Both the position numbers and the translations under genes were made by a program. From assembly GCF_005503015.1 (NCBI RefSeq), contig NZ_SCOL01000001.1:2294001-2358000 (forward strand): DNA of 64,000 nucleotides. Reading direction: 5' to 3'. The notes under the pieces were generated by a model that was not told where the DNA came from, did not search any database, and saw only the letters and a program-made list of their open reading frames with translations. Below, piece by piece: positions 49,103 to 58,735 of this stretch (the first letter of the stretch is position 1; the number at the start of each line of letters is the position of its first letter). The DNA comes from Bacillus sp. E(2018). GTDB taxonomy: Bacteria > Bacillota > Bacilli > Bacillales > Fictibacillaceae.

Positions 49103-50509
49103 TTATGAACGGAACAAGGAATCTACAGCCGTTTTTGCTGAATTTACGCAATCTGGCAACCCCACACCATCATATGGAGCTCCTGCTAATCTTACGCCAG
49201 GCAACTCATTTTGAAACACAGCTCTGAGCTTTTTGACATACTCTTTATGCCCAACTTCATATTGAGGCATCGAATCAATCATACGAGAAACATGATAGAA
49301 TTCTGGACGAGAATCAACACCCATGATTTTCTTTAAATCGTCTAATACTTTTTCTAAAATAACTTCATCAGGTTGTTGAACGATATCTTGATCTTCTGCT
49401 CGTCCTACATAACAACGAAGGACCACTTTACCTTTCGGAGTCGTGTGCGGCCACTTACGGCTCGTCCACGTACATGCCGTGATGGAAGTTTTTTCACTTT
49501 TAGCAATGACAAAACCTGTTCCATCAAGACTAAAGTTCACGTCTTCTTCATTAAAACTCATCGCTACAGTTGCAACTGAGGTTGGCTTCGTATCGTGAAA
49601 ACCAGCAGGAAACAGAGATTCACCAAAAAGTTTTTTTGTAACAGGATAAGGAGTAGTGACAATTACATGATCACCTTTCATTACCGAACCATCTTTCATC
49701 ATCACAGAATATGCCCCGTCTTCAGAACGCTCGACAGCTTTAACGGAAACCCCTGTCTTTATGCTCTCTTCCGGCACTGCTTTTGAAAGAGCTTCAATGA
49801 AAGAGGACAATCCTCCTTTAAGTGTTAAAAAGGCACCCTTTTTCTTCTTCGTGATCGGAGTCTTCTCTTGTTTAGGCTGCGTCTTTTTCATGCCTAAGAT
49901 TAAACTTCTATATTTTTTTTCCGTTTCTACAAATTGCGGAAACGTTGATTGTAAGCTAAGTCGATCGATCCTTCCAGCATATATACCAGATAACAAAGGT
50001 TCGATCAGCCGATCAACAACTTCATCGCCAAGTCTTCTTCTAAAGAAGTGACCAACTGAAATATCTTGTTGCGCATCTTTTCGTTTAGGAAGAATAAGGT
50101 CTAACCCTGCTCTTGCCTTTCCCGTTACAGAGAAAAGAGGTGTTGTCGCAAATGGCATCACTTTTGTCGGGATTCCCATCACAGCTCCTTCAGGAATAGG
50201 GTGAAGCCTCATATTATGCAAAATATAAGCTTGACCTGTTTCATTCGAAACTAGATCGTCGCCTAGACCAACGTCTTTAACTAGTTCTGTCATCACTGTT
50301 TTTCTAGCAAGATAGGAATCTGGGCCACGCTCTAGCACAAAACCATCTTCTTTAATCGTATCAATTTTACCGCCAAGACGGTTGCTTTCTTCTATGACCG
50401 TAAAGGTTATTGGCTTACCTGTTTCTTTCGCATATTGTTGAACATAAAAGGCAGCGGCTAAACCTGTTATGCCGCCGCCCAGTATAATAACGTGCTTTCG
50501 CTCGCTCAT
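49103..50509 (-). CDS. hemY: coproporphyrinogen III/protoporphyrinogen oxidase HemY (CgoX)
   Basis: FAD-dependent oxidase of the coproporphyrin-dependent haem pathway of Firmicutes. About 468 residues: FAD fold HVIILGGGITGLAAAFYVQQ near the start, DGFVLERGPDSYL, IEPLLSGIYAGRID near 176-189, and the C-terminal GAPYDGVGLPDCVNSAKTAVD. The ATG giving MSERKH is chosen; an upstream GTG overlaps the hemH stop. Third gene of hemE-hemH-hemY. Confidence 0.94.
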   Translation of the reverse strand: MSERKHVIILGGGITGLAAAFYVQQYAKETGKPITFTVIEESNRLGGKIDTIKEDGFVLERGPDSYLARKTVMTELVKDVGLGDDLVSNETGQAYILHNMRLHPIPEGAVMGIPTKVMPFATTPLFSVTGKARAGLDLILPKRKDAQQDISVGHFFRRRLGDEVVDRLIEPLLSGIYAGRIDRLSLQSTFPQFVETEKKYRSLILGMKKTQPKQEKTPITKKKKGAFLTLKGGLSSFIEALSKAVPEESIKTGVSVKAVERSEDGAYSVMMKDGSVMKGDHVIVTTPYPVTKKLFGESLFPAGFHDTKPTSVATVAMSFNEEDVNFSLDGTGFVIAKSEKTSITACTWTSRKWPHTTPKGKVVLRCYVGRAEDQDIVQQPDEVILEKVLDDLKKIMGVDSRPEFYHVSRMIDSMPQYEVGHKEYVKKLRAVFQNELPGVRLAGAPYDGVGLPDCVNSAKTAVDSLFRS

Positions 50510-50514
50510 TTCTT

Positions 50515-51456
50515 TCACATTCTTTCTTTTGCAAGTGCATTTTCAATGACCGTTGCCAAACAGTCTATAAATTCCGGCTTTGCATTAGGCATCTCAGGAC
50601 GATAATAGTTCACGCCCAACTCATCTGTGACAACTTTACACTCGTAATCGTTGTCATACAGAACTTCCAGATGATCCGCCACAAAACCTACAGGACAATA
50701 GATAAAATGTGTATAGCCATGTTCGTTATAAAGATCTCTTGTTAAATCTTGCACATCAGGTCCGATCCACGGTTCTGGCGTGTTTCCAGCACTTTGCCAC
50801 CCGATCGTATAATGAGGAACATTCGCCTCTTTCGCGATCAAATCAGCTGTTTCCTGAAGTTGCGTCGGATATGGATCTCCCATTTGAAGGATCTTTTCTG
50901 GCAAACTGTGTGCGGAGAAAATCACAACGGTTTTGTCGTGTTCGTTTTCTGGAATAGAGTTAAACGTTTGTTTAATTCCGTCCGCCCAAAATTGTACATA
51001 CTTCGGCTCATCATACCAGCTGTCAATCGTGGTGAATGATGGTCCACCAATTTTTGAAGACTCTTCCACAGCACGTCCGTTATATGATTTAACGCTGAAC
51101 GTTGAATAATGAGGAGCCAGAACAAGCGTTACAGCTTCTTCAATTCCATCTTCTTTCATCTGCTGAACAGCATCTTCAATGAAAGGATCGATATGCTTTA
51201 GACCCAGATAGCTTTTAAACTCACGATCAGGATAACGCTCATTCATCTCTGCTTCAATACTTTGCGCTTGCTCTTCAGTGATCTTAGCAAGAGGTGAGAT
51301 ACCACCGATCTGCTCATAGCGTTCTGTCAGTTCTTGCAACTGTTCAGGAGAAGGCTTGCGTCCTCGTCTTATGTGTGTATAATAGCTTTCTACTTCATCT
51401 AGACTTCTTGGCGTACCGTACGCCATGATCAATAGACCTGTTTTCTTGTTACTCAC
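50515..51456 (-). CDS. hemH: ferrochelatase (coproporphyrin ferrochelatase CpfC)
   Basis: Inserts Fe2+ into coproporphyrin III (the Firmicute pathway). A 313-residue protein with [19 protein letters not shown] near 116-134, the metal-site His in [10 protein letters not shown] near 183-192, and [15 protein letters not shown]; acidic Glu in the [13 protein letters not shown] segment. It opens [20 protein letters not shown] as in B. subtilis HemH. It follows hemE by 6 nt. Confidence 0.95.
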   Translation of the reverse strand: MSNKKTGLLIMAYGTPRSLDEVESYYTHIRRGRKPSPEQLQELTERYEQIGGISPLAKITEEQAQSIEAEMNERYPDREFKSYLGLKHIDPFIEDAVQQMKEDGIEEAVTLVLAPHYSTFSVKSYNGRAVEESSKIGGPSFTTIDSWYDEPKYVQFWADGIKQTFNSIPENEHDKTVVIFSAHSLPEKILQMGDPYPTQLQETADLIAKEANVPHYTIGWQSAGNTPEPWIGPDVQDLTRDLYNEHGYTHFIYCPVGFVADHLEVLYDNDYECKVVTDELGVNYYRPEMPNAKPEFIDCLATVIENALAKERM

Positions 51457-51462
51457 TCTTTA

Positions 51463-52491
51463 TCACCCTAGTTTTTTAGACGTATATTCATGAACAAAGG
51501 TGGTCAACTGCTTTAATGTTGCAATGTTTACTTCAGGAAAAATGCCTTTTCCGACATTGAAGATAAAGCCTGGTTCTTCCATACCTTCATCCAAAATTTC
51601 TTTTGTTCGTGCTTCAATTACTTCCCATGGCGCCAATAGTATGGAAGGATCCAAGTTTCCTTGCAGAGCTTTTGTCACACCCATCTGACGCGCTTCTCTC
51701 GGAGATAGTCTCCAATCAAGTCCGATCACATCGATCGGGAGCTCGTTCCATTCCATGATTAAGTGTCTTGCACCTGTTCCGTATAGGATCAACGGAACAT
51801 TTTCTTCTCTTAATGATGAGAAGATCTTGTACATGACAGGCTGAATGTATTTTCTATAATCAGCTGCATTTAATGCGCCGACCCATGAATCAAAAATTTG
51901 AAACGCCTGTGCGCCAGCAGCAATCTGTGCCTTTGCATATGCGATCGTCATATCGCCTAGCTTGTCCATCAGCATGAACCAGCTTTCAGGATCAGAATAC
52001 ATTAACTGCTTAGTTTTATGATAATCGCGAGAAGGTCCACCTTCAACCATATAGCTCGCAAGGGTAAATGGTGCACCTGCAAACGTGATAAGCGGAACTT
52101 CTAACTGCTGTCTTAAAATTTTGATCGTATCCAAAACATACGGTACATCTTTCTCAGGATTGATCGTCCCTAAGCGCTCTACATCTTCGCGTGTGCGTAC
52201 GGGCTTATCAATCACGGGTCCGATTCCTGATTTAATCTCTACATCTACGCCAATCGCCGGGACTGGAGACATAATGTCTTTGTAAAGAATGGCAGCGTCC
52301 ACTCCATGTTGATCTACAGGGAGCTTCGTAACGCCAGCGCACATCTCTGGTCTATGAGTGATTTCAAATAGTGAATACTTCTCTTTCAATTTACGGTACT
52401 CTGGCTGGGAACGGCCCGCCTGTCTCATGTACCATACAGGAATATGTGAATTTTTCTCCTTACGACACGCTTTCAAAAACTCTTCATTCAT
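51463..52491 (-). CDS. hemE: uroporphyrinogen decarboxylase
   Basis: Converts uroporphyrinogen III to coproporphyrinogen III. The roughly 342-residue TIM-barrel enzyme has the signature [20 protein letters not shown] near 19-38, the catalytic Asp in [10 protein letters not shown], and [15 protein letters not shown] near the C-terminus. Start is uncertain: ATG at 52491 (MNEEFLK, as in relatives), TTG at 52497 at better spacing from AAAGGTG, or GTG at 52506. First gene of hemEHY; separated from pbpF by a terminator and a 21-nt-period array. Confidence 0.93.
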   Translation of the reverse strand: MNEEFLKACRKEKNSHIPVWYMRQAGRSQPEYRKLKEKYSLFEITHRPEMCAGVTKLPVDQHGVDAAILYKDIMSPVPAIGVDVEIKSGIGPVIDKPVRTREDVERLGTINPEKDVPYVLDTIKILRQQLEVPLITFAGAPFTLASYMVEGGPSRDYHKTKQLMYSDPESWFMLMDKLGDMTIAYAKAQIAAGAQAFQIFDSWVGALNAADYRKYIQPVMYKIFSSLREENVPLILYGTGARHLIMEWNELPIDVIGLDWRLSPREARQMGVTKALQGNLDPSILLAPWEVIEARTKEILDEGMEEPGFIFNVGKGIFPEVNIATLKQLTTFVHEYTSKKLG

Positions 52492-52710
52492 AGTCAAAAC
52501 GTACACACCTTTCTATACAAGACCAAAAGCTGCAGCACTATTGTTATCTCCTAGCTGCTGAAACTTAAAACCTTAAACGTCAATATCCATACACATTGTA
52601 AGGGAATTCATAATAAATGTATAGAAGATAAGCTTAATTGTCATGATTTTGGCAAAATGGATGTTCTATGGATGTTGAAAGCCTTTACAGGTGCATGCTG
52701 CTTAAACCGG

Positions 52711-52836
52711 ATAAGATGAGTAAATGTTGGATTGGGTCTAGCCTAGCACCGATTAAGCCGAAAGAGGCATCAATTAAGTCGGATTGAGTTACCATTAAGC
52801 GCAAACACGCCCCAATTAAGTCGAAAATGAAAAATA
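52711..52836. repeat. array of 21-nt units (core ATTAAGTCGGA), 4 clear plus 2 weak
   Basis: TTAAG starts at 52753, 52774, 52795 and 52816, exactly 21 nt apart; weaker matches lie at 52711 and 52732. The core ATTAAGTC is the reverse complement of the GACTTAAT core at 41.5 kb. The 439-nt gap upstream of hemE holds no gene. Confidence 0.85.
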
Positions 52837-52892
52837 TAGGCTTTCCGACACAGTTCGACTCTCTCCCTCTGCTTCCAATCTCCAATCTCTCA

Positions 52893-52926
52893 CCAAAAAG
52901 AAGACGGCCATCTTGGCCATCTTCCA
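52893..52926 (-). terminator. terminator of pbpF
   Basis: On the minus strand GAAGATGGCC pairs with GGCCGTCTTC (one wobble), then TTTTT; it begins 6 nt past the stop. Confidence 0.9.
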
Positions 52927-52930
52927 CCGT

Positions 52931-55159
52931 TTATTCATCATTTTTCTTCTTTTTCTTTTTATTCTCTTTTTCACGATCTTTACGAATCTTATCTCTTACG
53001 TCTTTTTTTTCATCGTCATCAAAACTTGGGAAGAGAGAGATAGAAACTACATTAGATGGCTCTCCTTCTTGTTTTGTAAGAGGATTATATGGAACAACAT
53101 AAAAGTCTGGCAGCGTGAAGAGATTCTTACCTGAAGCACTATACTCTCCTTTGCCTTTTAACGTATCTAAAAGAGTAGTTTCTCCTTCATTGACCGCATA
53201 AACCTTATATTGCAGACGTTCATCTTGTGACGGAGTCCAGTTCAATTGAACGGAAGGAACTCCATAATCCCCCATACCAAACGAAGCACGCAGATCATTT
53301 AACTCTATAAGGTCGATTGGCGGTGGTAAATCTTTTACCCCATCAGGTTTTTTGAACGAGAGACCTTGTTGAGACGGCATTTCGTTGATTACTTGTTTAA
53401 ATAAAAGAGTGGGTAGAGAACTGCCGCTATTCAGATAGGATTCTTTGGTTGTTCGATCATAACCGACCCATACTGCACCAACTACTTCTGGCGTATATCC
53501 GACAAACCATGTATCTTTGTTTCCTTTATCTACGTTCGGATAATTTGTTGTACCCGTCTTTCCTGCAATCTCCATATTCTCTTTTCCATCTGATCCTGTA
53601 CCGTTCTTTACGACTTGTTGAAGCATACGAGTCATGTACCATGCATTCTGTTTTTTCCAAACTTTCTTTTCTTCCTTTTTTGCTTTACCGATCAGTTCTC
53701 CTTCATTGTTATAAATCTTGCTGATCACGAAAGGCTCGATCGTCTTACCTTCATGAAGAAAACTGCGATATCCTTTTACCATCTGCAATGGTGTTACTCC
53801 TTGATTGATACCGCCAAGTGCGATTCCGAGTCCTTTGTCCTCAATCGGCATGCCAAGCTGTTCAAGGTAACTTTTCGAATCAGAAATCCCATTCTTGTTC
53901 AACAGCCAAACTGCTGATGAATTTACAGAGTGTGCAATGGCATCTACCATCGAAACTTCACCTTCGTATCTGCCGTTATAATTCTTTGGTTCGTAACCGT
54001 CGAAGCTAAGTTCTTCGTCACGCAGCATAGAATAGGGTTTGTATTTTTCGGATTCCAGAGCAGGACCATATACGGATAAAGGCTTAAACGTTGAACCCGG
54101 CTGACGATTCACCTGCACTCGATTAAGTCCCTCTGTCACATAATTCCGTCCGCCTTGAACAGCGAGCAAACCACCCGTTTTTCCATTCATCAGTACCATG
54201 GCACCTTCAGGCTTTTCCTGACCCGTCCCTACAAAATAACGTCCGTCTTGAAAGCTCTTATAAACTGAATCTTGTGCAGCGAGATCCATCGGAACGACTA
54301 TTTTATAACCGCCTTGTCGCAGTTCTTCTCTTGAAAGCTGATACTTTTCTTTTGCTTCTTTTATGACCATATCAATATACGTTGTATAAGCTGGATTTCG
54401 TTTTTCTTGCTGAAAATCTAGAGCAATCGTTTTACCTTGCGCTCTGACCGTTTCAGAAGGGGTCAAATAATCTTGCTTCTCCATGAGTGTAAGAACAAGA
54501 TCACGGCGCTCTTTCGCTTCCTTAGGATTCTTTAATGGAGAATAATAGTTTGGTGCTTTAGGAAGACCGGCAAGCATCGCCCCCTCTGCTACAGTTAATT
54601 CGCTAACATCCTTATTAAAATACGTTTTAGCTGCGAGTTGGATGCCGTATGCGCCATGACCGAAATAGATTTGGTTCAAATACATCTCCAAAATTTTATC
54701 TTTCGGGTATCTTCTTTCCAGATTGATTGCAATTACAGCTTCTTTTGTTTTTCTTAGCCATGATTTCTCATGAGACAAAAAAACATTCTTTGCTAGCTGC
54801 TGAGTAATCGTACTGCCGCCTTCGACTTTTCCTCCAGCTAGAATATCTTTATAGATAGCACGCGAGATCGCTTTTACATCAATTCCATTGTGTTTATAAA
54901 AACGGCTATCTTCAACCGCAACAAATGCTTCCTGCACATGTTTTGGGATGTCCTCAATGTCGACGATCTCCCGATTTTCATCGTAGATCTTCGTAATTTT
55001 ATCTCCGTTCTCGGCAACAAGGACAGTAGCTGAATCCATAACAAGATCTTTTTCATCGATCACATAATCTCCAGCTAAGATAATGAAGAGATAGGCAAAA
55101 AAACCTATTATAAGTGAACCCGTTAAAATACCGAGTACGATAAGACTTCTCTTTACCAT
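52931..55159 (-). CDS. pbpF: class A penicillin-binding protein 1A family (PbpF-like)
   Basis: A 742-residue bifunctional peptidoglycan synthase: N-terminal membrane anchor (about 5-30), GT51 transglycosylase (VEDSRFYKHNGID, EGGSTITQQLAKN, RKTKEAVIAINLERRYPKD with the catalytic Glu in the first), transpeptidase with PGSTFKPL (SxxK), SVNSS (SxN) and AGKTGTTN (KTG), a C-terminal FN3-like segment and a Lys/Glu-rich tail. Placement before hemE and divergent from hmoB matches B. subtilis pbpF. ATG at 55159 lies 6 nt after GAGGG; in-frame TTG upstream is less likely. Confidence 0.93.
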   Translation of the reverse strand: MVKRSLIVLGILTGSLIIGFFAYLFIILAGDYVIDEKDLVMDSATVLVAENGDKITKIYDENREIVDIEDIPKHVQEAFVAVEDSRFYKHNGIDVKAISRAIYKDILAGGKVEGGSTITQQLAKNVFLSHEKSWLRKTKEAVIAINLERRYPKDKILEMYLNQIYFGHGAYGIQLAAKTYFNKDVSELTVAEGAMLAGLPKAPNYYSPLKNPKEAKERRDLVLTLMEKQDYLTPSETVRAQGKTIALDFQQEKRNPAYTTYIDMVIKEAKEKYQLSREELRQGGYKIVVPMDLAAQDSVYKSFQDGRYFVGTGQEKPEGAMVLMNGKTGGLLAVQGGRNYVTEGLNRVQVNRQPGSTFKPLSVYGPALESEKYKPYSMLRDEELSFDGYEPKNYNGRYEGEVSMVDAIAHSVNSSAVWLLNKNGISDSKSYLEQLGMPIEDKGLGIALGGINQGVTPLQMVKGYRSFLHEGKTIEPFVISKIYNNEGELIGKAKKEEKKVWKKQNAWYMTRMLQQVVKNGTGSDGKENMEIAGKTGTTNYPNVDKGNKDTWFVGYTPEVVGAVWVGYDRTTKESYLNSGSSLPTLLFKQVINEMPSQQGLSFKKPDGVKDLPPPIDLIELNDLRASFGMGDYGVPSVQLNWTPSQDERLQYKVYAVNEGETTLLDTLKGKGEYSASGKNLFTLPDFYVVPYNPLTKQEGEPSNVVSISLFPSFDDDEKKDVRDKIRKDREKENKKKKKKNDE

Positions 55160-55315
55160 AACCAACCCTCATTTCATTCTAGGTCGAAAAGTACATTTTA
55201 TATAATTTTCCCTTAGTTGGAAAGTATATTACAAACATCCAACTTCTTACACTGTTTAATGTGCTGAACGGTTGGGTAAAACAAAGGTAAATCAATAAAA
55301 AGGGCAGGGATTCCT

Positions 55316-55807
55316 ATGAACATATATATTACTTATGGGACTTTAGACTATTTAGCAACATATCAGGAAAAATACGATGCAGCTCTCCTACTAGAAGGCG
55401 ACTCTAATTCTGCTCTCGTAATTGAAACAGATGGAGCGAACCCATTTACAGAAAAACATGAGTATGAAGTGATAAACCAAAGAGGATCCTTAACAGGTGC
55501 TGGTTTTGTTGTTATGAACCACATCCCGGTATCAGAAGAAGGAAGGTCTCTTTTTGAAGAACGTTTCCAAAATCGTGCCGGGCTGGTTGAAAGCGAACCA
55601 GGCTTTACTGGCATACGAATTTTACGACCTCTTCACCAAGATCCTTATATCGTAATGACACTTTGGAATTCACATGCTGACTTTACGAATTGGCAACAAT
55701 CCAAGGCTTATGAGGAAGCTCATAAGAATAGAGGCACGTCTAGAGCACTTCCAGAAACACTTTTCACAGGAAAATCATTCGTAAAAGAATACATGGTAGC
55801 AAAATGA
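55316..55807 (+). CDS. hmoB: haem-degrading monooxygenase HmoB (YhgC)
   Basis: A 163-residue protein with a non-conserved N-terminal part and a C-terminal ABM domain: FVVMNHIPVSEEGRSLFEER, GLVESEPGFTGIRILRP, MTLWNSHADFTNWQQSKAYEEAHKN shown in parts. The family cleaves haem to release iron. Synteny with B. subtilis (yhgC divergent from pbpF, near hemEHY) supports the name. It overlaps the lipid kinase start by 4 nt. Confidence 0.88.
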   Translation: MNIYITYGTLDYLATYQEKYDAALLLEGDSNSALVIETDGANPFTEKHEYEVINQRGSLTGAGFVVMNHIPVSEEGRSLFEERFQNRAGLVESEPGFTGIRILRPLHQDPYIVMTLWNSHADFTNWQQSKAYEEAHKNRGTSRALPETLFTGKSFVKEYMVAK

Positions 55808-56718
55808 CTAGTAATCCATCAACAATTAAAAGAGCATCTGTCATATTAAATCCTTCTGCTGGCCAAGGCAGATTGCTGAATCAGTGGGATGCCGTGGTAG
55901 AGCAGCTAAAAGTTGGCTTTGAAGACGTCAAAGTTTATAAAACAACCGCTCCTGGGGAAGGTGCTTCCTTTGTTAAAGAGTTGGAAGGTCAGACAGATTT
56001 GATCATAGCCGCTGGCGGTGATGGTACGGTACATGAAATTGCAGAAGCCGTATTGTCGATCCAAGAAAATCAACCAGCTTTCGGAATCTTGCCCGGTGGA
56101 ACGTGTAATGATTTTTCGAGAGCGTTAGGCATGAATCAAAACCCTATTAAAGCAGCCGTACAACTCAGTGAAAAGAATTTTAACTCTATTGACGTTGGAG
56201 AGTTTAACGGACATTTCTTTACAAACTTTTGGGGTGTTGGATTGATCACACATGTTTCAGAATCCATTGATCCAGATACGAAAGAAAAGTTCGGTCGCCT
56301 TTCCTATTACTTATCAGCAGCAAAATCCTTTCAAACCTGGGAGCCATTCGATATCTCTATTTCATCTGAAGAGTTTCAATTTGATGGACAGGCTGCCATG
56401 TTTCTAGCTGTAAACGGTCCATTTACCGGAGGGATCCGTCCCTTTTTTCCCGATACAGATATACAAGACGGAAAGCTTGATTGCTTGCTGATTGAAGAGC
56501 CTTCCACATCGTTTATATGGGACGTCCTTTTGAATCGATTATCAGATACTTCAAAAGAAGGACAAGGGTACCATTATTTTCAAAGTTCAGAGATAAGCAT
56601 AAAAACAGCTCCCCAACAGCTTATTGACTGTGATGGAGAGCGTCAGCATCGTACACCTGCAGTTATTAAATGTTTGAAAAATCAACTACTCACTCTTACT
56701 GGGGATGTTTCCTTTTAA
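55804..56718 (+). CDS. YegS/BmrU-type lipid (diacylglycerol) kinase
   Basis: A 304-residue DAGK-catalytic-domain protein: ILNPSAGQGRLLNQW near 14-28, the ATP-site GGDGTVHEIAEA near 72-83, LPGGTCNDFSRALGM near 98-112, and GPFTGGIRPFFPDTDIQDGKLD. It phosphorylates diacylglycerol or a related lipid; DgkB-type recycling of DAG from lipoteichoic acid synthesis is the usual Firmicute role, but this branch is less characterised. ATGA overlap with hmoB indicates coupling. Confidence 0.88.
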   Translation: MTSNPSTIKRASVILNPSAGQGRLLNQWDAVVEQLKVGFEDVKVYKTTAPGEGASFVKELEGQTDLIIAAGGDGTVHEIAEAVLSIQENQPAFGILPGGTCNDFSRALGMNQNPIKAAVQLSEKNFNSIDVGEFNGHFFTNFWGVGLITHVSESIDPDTKEKFGRLSYYLSAAKSFQTWEPFDISISSEEFQFDGQAAMFLAVNGPFTGGIRPFFPDTDIQDGKLDCLLIEEPSTSFIWDVLLNRLSDTSKEGQGYHYFQSSEISIKTAPQQLIDCDGERQHRTPAVIKCLKNQLLTLTGDVSF

Positions 56719-57403
56719 AAAAAGGAAGCGTCCTTTTTTGATAGGCTCTGATCGATTCCAGTCCGCCTATACAAAGGAAAAGCCAAACGGTTCCAGCACT
56801 AAATCCAGCTGCTATATCAGATGGATAATGAACGCCTAAATAGACACGGCTAAACCCAATAAGCAGAATCGTAGAGATAAACAGTATGGTAAGTGCGATT
56901 TTAAGTGGCTTTCCTCTTCTGCTTTTCACGACTAAATAGCCAAGAAAGCCGTAATAAATGAGACTGCCCATGGCATGACCACTCGGATAACTGAAACCTT
57001 GCTCAACAATCAGGCTATCTTCTGGTCTGATTCTTCCAAACCAATGCTTTAACCCTAGATTTAAAAGACCTCCTCCAGCAACAGCAATCAAATAAAATAT
57101 AGCACCCCAATAATTCTTTCTTTTAACAATCAGCCAGATCAGACTACCAATTAACAAGAGAGTTAAGATATCTTTTGACCCAAAAAAGGTAATCACTTTC
57201 ATAACTTCCGTTAGCGTGTCACTTCTGATATCCGTTACATACTGGATGATTACTTGATCAAACTCAAATACCTCATTCTCCATCAAGTCCTCTGACAGCT
57301 CAAAAAAGATGTTCAACGATAAGAACGAAAGACCTAATCCACCTATGACATAGATAAGTGGAAGGATGGGAAAGGGTAGTTTATTAGCTAGTTCTCGTAA
57401 CAT
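56696..57403 (-). CDS. PAP2-family phosphatase
   Basis: A 235-residue membrane phosphatase with the three PAP2 motifs: KHWFGRIRPEDS near 114, SYPSGHAMGSL near 138 and SRVYLGVHYPSD near 183, with five to six helices. Likely dephosphorylates undecaprenyl pyrophosphate, phosphatidylglycerol phosphate or phosphatidic acid. GAGGAG precedes the ATG at 57403. It converges with the lipid kinase and overlaps it by 23 nt at the 3' ends, so opposing lipid phosphorylation and dephosphorylation genes face each other. Confidence 0.9.
   Translation of the reverse strand: MLRELANKLPFPILPLIYVIGGLGLSFLSLNIFFELSEDLMENEVFEFDQVIIQYVTDIRSDTLTEVMKVITFFGSKDILTLLLIGSLIWLIVKRKNYWGAIFYLIAVAGGGLLNLGLKHWFGRIRPEDSLIVEQGFSYPSGHAMGSLIYYGFLGYLVVKSRRGKPLKIALTILFISTILLIGFSRVYLGVHYPSDIAAGFSAGTVWLFLCIGGLESIRAYQKRTLPFFKRKHPQ
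56703..56739 (+). terminator. terminator of the hmoB-lipid kinase operon, inside the PAP2 gene end
   Basis: A 14-bp stem with wobbles (GGATGTTTCCTTTT / AAAAGGAAGCGTCC), then six T. It contains the kinase stop codon and lies within the last codons of the opposite gene. Confidence 0.85.
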
Positions 57404-57686
57404 AAAAATTCTCCTCAACATCATTTCTTTTCAATCTGTTCTCTATTAATTAGGCACACGAATTTCACTCTTATTAAATCTAAGTTTTCACTCTTTTTCT
57501 TTTGAATAAACCACTTTAAAACATTGTCGTTTTTTTATGGTAGATTGTAAACGGCCATTGAGGTGGAATTCTTGACGGTTTAGCAAACTTTAATGCATTT
57601 ACAAGCTTTTTGAACGATGGAACGAACACTACTCTAGGAGGACTAGCAGCAATCACTGCGACACGACATATAACAGGAAGAATATA

Positions 57687-57714
57687 AAAAGCCGCTCAAA
57701 GATGAGCAGCTTTA
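57687..57714 (-). terminator. terminator of the DUF3243 gene
   Basis: AAAGCTGCTCA/TGAGCGGCTTT on the minus strand (one mismatch), then T. The 320-nt gap 57404-57723 otherwise holds only a doubtful 39-codon frame. Confidence 0.75.
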
Positions 57715-57723
57715 GAAGGTATG

Positions 57724-58056
57724 CTATTTAACAAGCTTAACTAACATGTGAGCAAGCTTATGACGCTCTTCTTGCTCTCCGACTTTCCAAAGTTCTTTTA
57801 AGAGGTTCTCTTCTGAGTTACGAGGCTCCTCATGGTTAGCTAAGTAATCTGCTACTTTCTCTGCAGTTTTGGCAAGAGTTTCTTCGCTCATGCCCATTTT
57901 TTCGCCAATTTTTACTTTTCCATGCAAGTAGCTCTTAAACTCTTCAAAGTTTGATAAGATCTCGTCTTTTTTGCTTTCACTCATACGGCTTGCTGTTTCT
58001 TCCACCTTACTAGTGTCAACGTTACGCTCTTCATCAACCATGTGTCTGCTATCCAT
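57724..58056 (-). CDS. DUF3243 family protein (YmfJ-like)
   Basis: A 110-residue acidic, mostly helical protein. The conserved core is ILSNFEEFKSYLHGKVKIGEKMGMSEETLAKTAEKVADYLANHEEPRN, visible in parts (FEEFKSYLHGKVKIGEKMGM, VADYLANHEEPRNSEE), and it ends with KLWKV-like and LAHMLVKLVK helices. B. subtilis YmfJ is the nearest characterised-by-structure relative; no function is known. AAGGAGGT precedes the ATG at 58056; the longer frame has no site. Divergent from the ferritin-like gene. Confidence 0.8.
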   Translation of the reverse strand: MDSRHMVDEERNVDTSKVEETASRMSESKKDEILSNFEEFKSYLHGKVKIGEKMGMSEETLAKTAEKVADYLANHEEPRNSEENLLKELWKVGEQEERHKLAHMLVKLVK

Positions 58057-58257
58057 TTTTGTTACCTCCTTAGATTTTGTATCACTTTTGTTTAACATTT
58101 GTTTCACGCATAGTAGTGTTTTACCGATTTTACCAATCCCTAAACCTTATTCTACAGTTCTTGTGTTTTTTAGTTCATCTATCCTATAAATTTGGTTTAT
58201 GGTGACGTGAAAAGGGGAAGGATATCTTTGTAGAACAAGATTCAGGAGGTTATACAA

Positions 58258-58689
58258 ATGGAAAAAGACTTACAAGCACTAATCGATGGACTAAATGAGG
58301 ATCTTGCAAACGAGTACTCAGCAATCATTATGTACAACCATAATGCAGCTACGGTTTCTGGTTTGTACCGTCAAATCCTAAAACCTTTCTTCCAAAGTGA
58401 AATTGCTGATGAGCAAGGACATGCTCTTTATTTAGCAGAAAAGATTAAAACACTTGGAGGTACACCGACTACTCAACCAAAACCAGTTAAACAAGTAGAG
58501 AGTGTGCGTGAAATGTTAGAAGAAGCTAGAAACGCTGAGGAAGATACAATCAGACGTTATGAAGAGCGTAAAGAGCAAGCATCTAACTTAAAATTGACTG
58601 AGCTTGTTGTTCAGTTAGAAGATATGATTGCTGATGAAACAAAGCACAAAGAAGAAATGGACCGCTTATTAAGTGACAGTCGTTTCTAA
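58258..58689 (+). CDS. ferritin-like protein (bacterioferritin/Dps-like fold)
   Basis: A 143-residue four-helix-bundle protein with di-iron-type ligands: Glu in LANEYSAIIMYNHNA (about 19), ExxH in EIADEQGHALYLAEKI near 48-56, Glu near 92-96 (AEEDTIRRYEER) and ADETKHKEEMDRLL with ExxH near the end. Iron storage or oxidation is likely; relatives are called bacterioferritin or YciF-like. AGGAGGT lies before the ATG. Confidence 0.82.
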   Translation: MEKDLQALIDGLNEDLANEYSAIIMYNHNAATVSGLYRQILKPFFQSEIADEQGHALYLAEKIKTLGGTPTTQPKPVKQVESVREMLEEARNAEEDTIRRYEERKEQASNLKLTELVVQLEDMIADETKHKEEMDRLLSDSRF

Positions 58690-58703
58690 ATTATCTCATA
58701 ATA

Positions 58704-58735
58704 CAAGCACCCGCAATTTATTGCGGGTGCTTGTT
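58704..58735. terminator. strong hairpin between ferritin-like gene and ecsC
   Basis: A 13-bp perfect stem CAAGCACCCGCAA/TTGCGGGTGCTTG with TTTA loop, overlapping the end of ecsC; the T-tail is weak on both sides. Confidence 0.75.
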
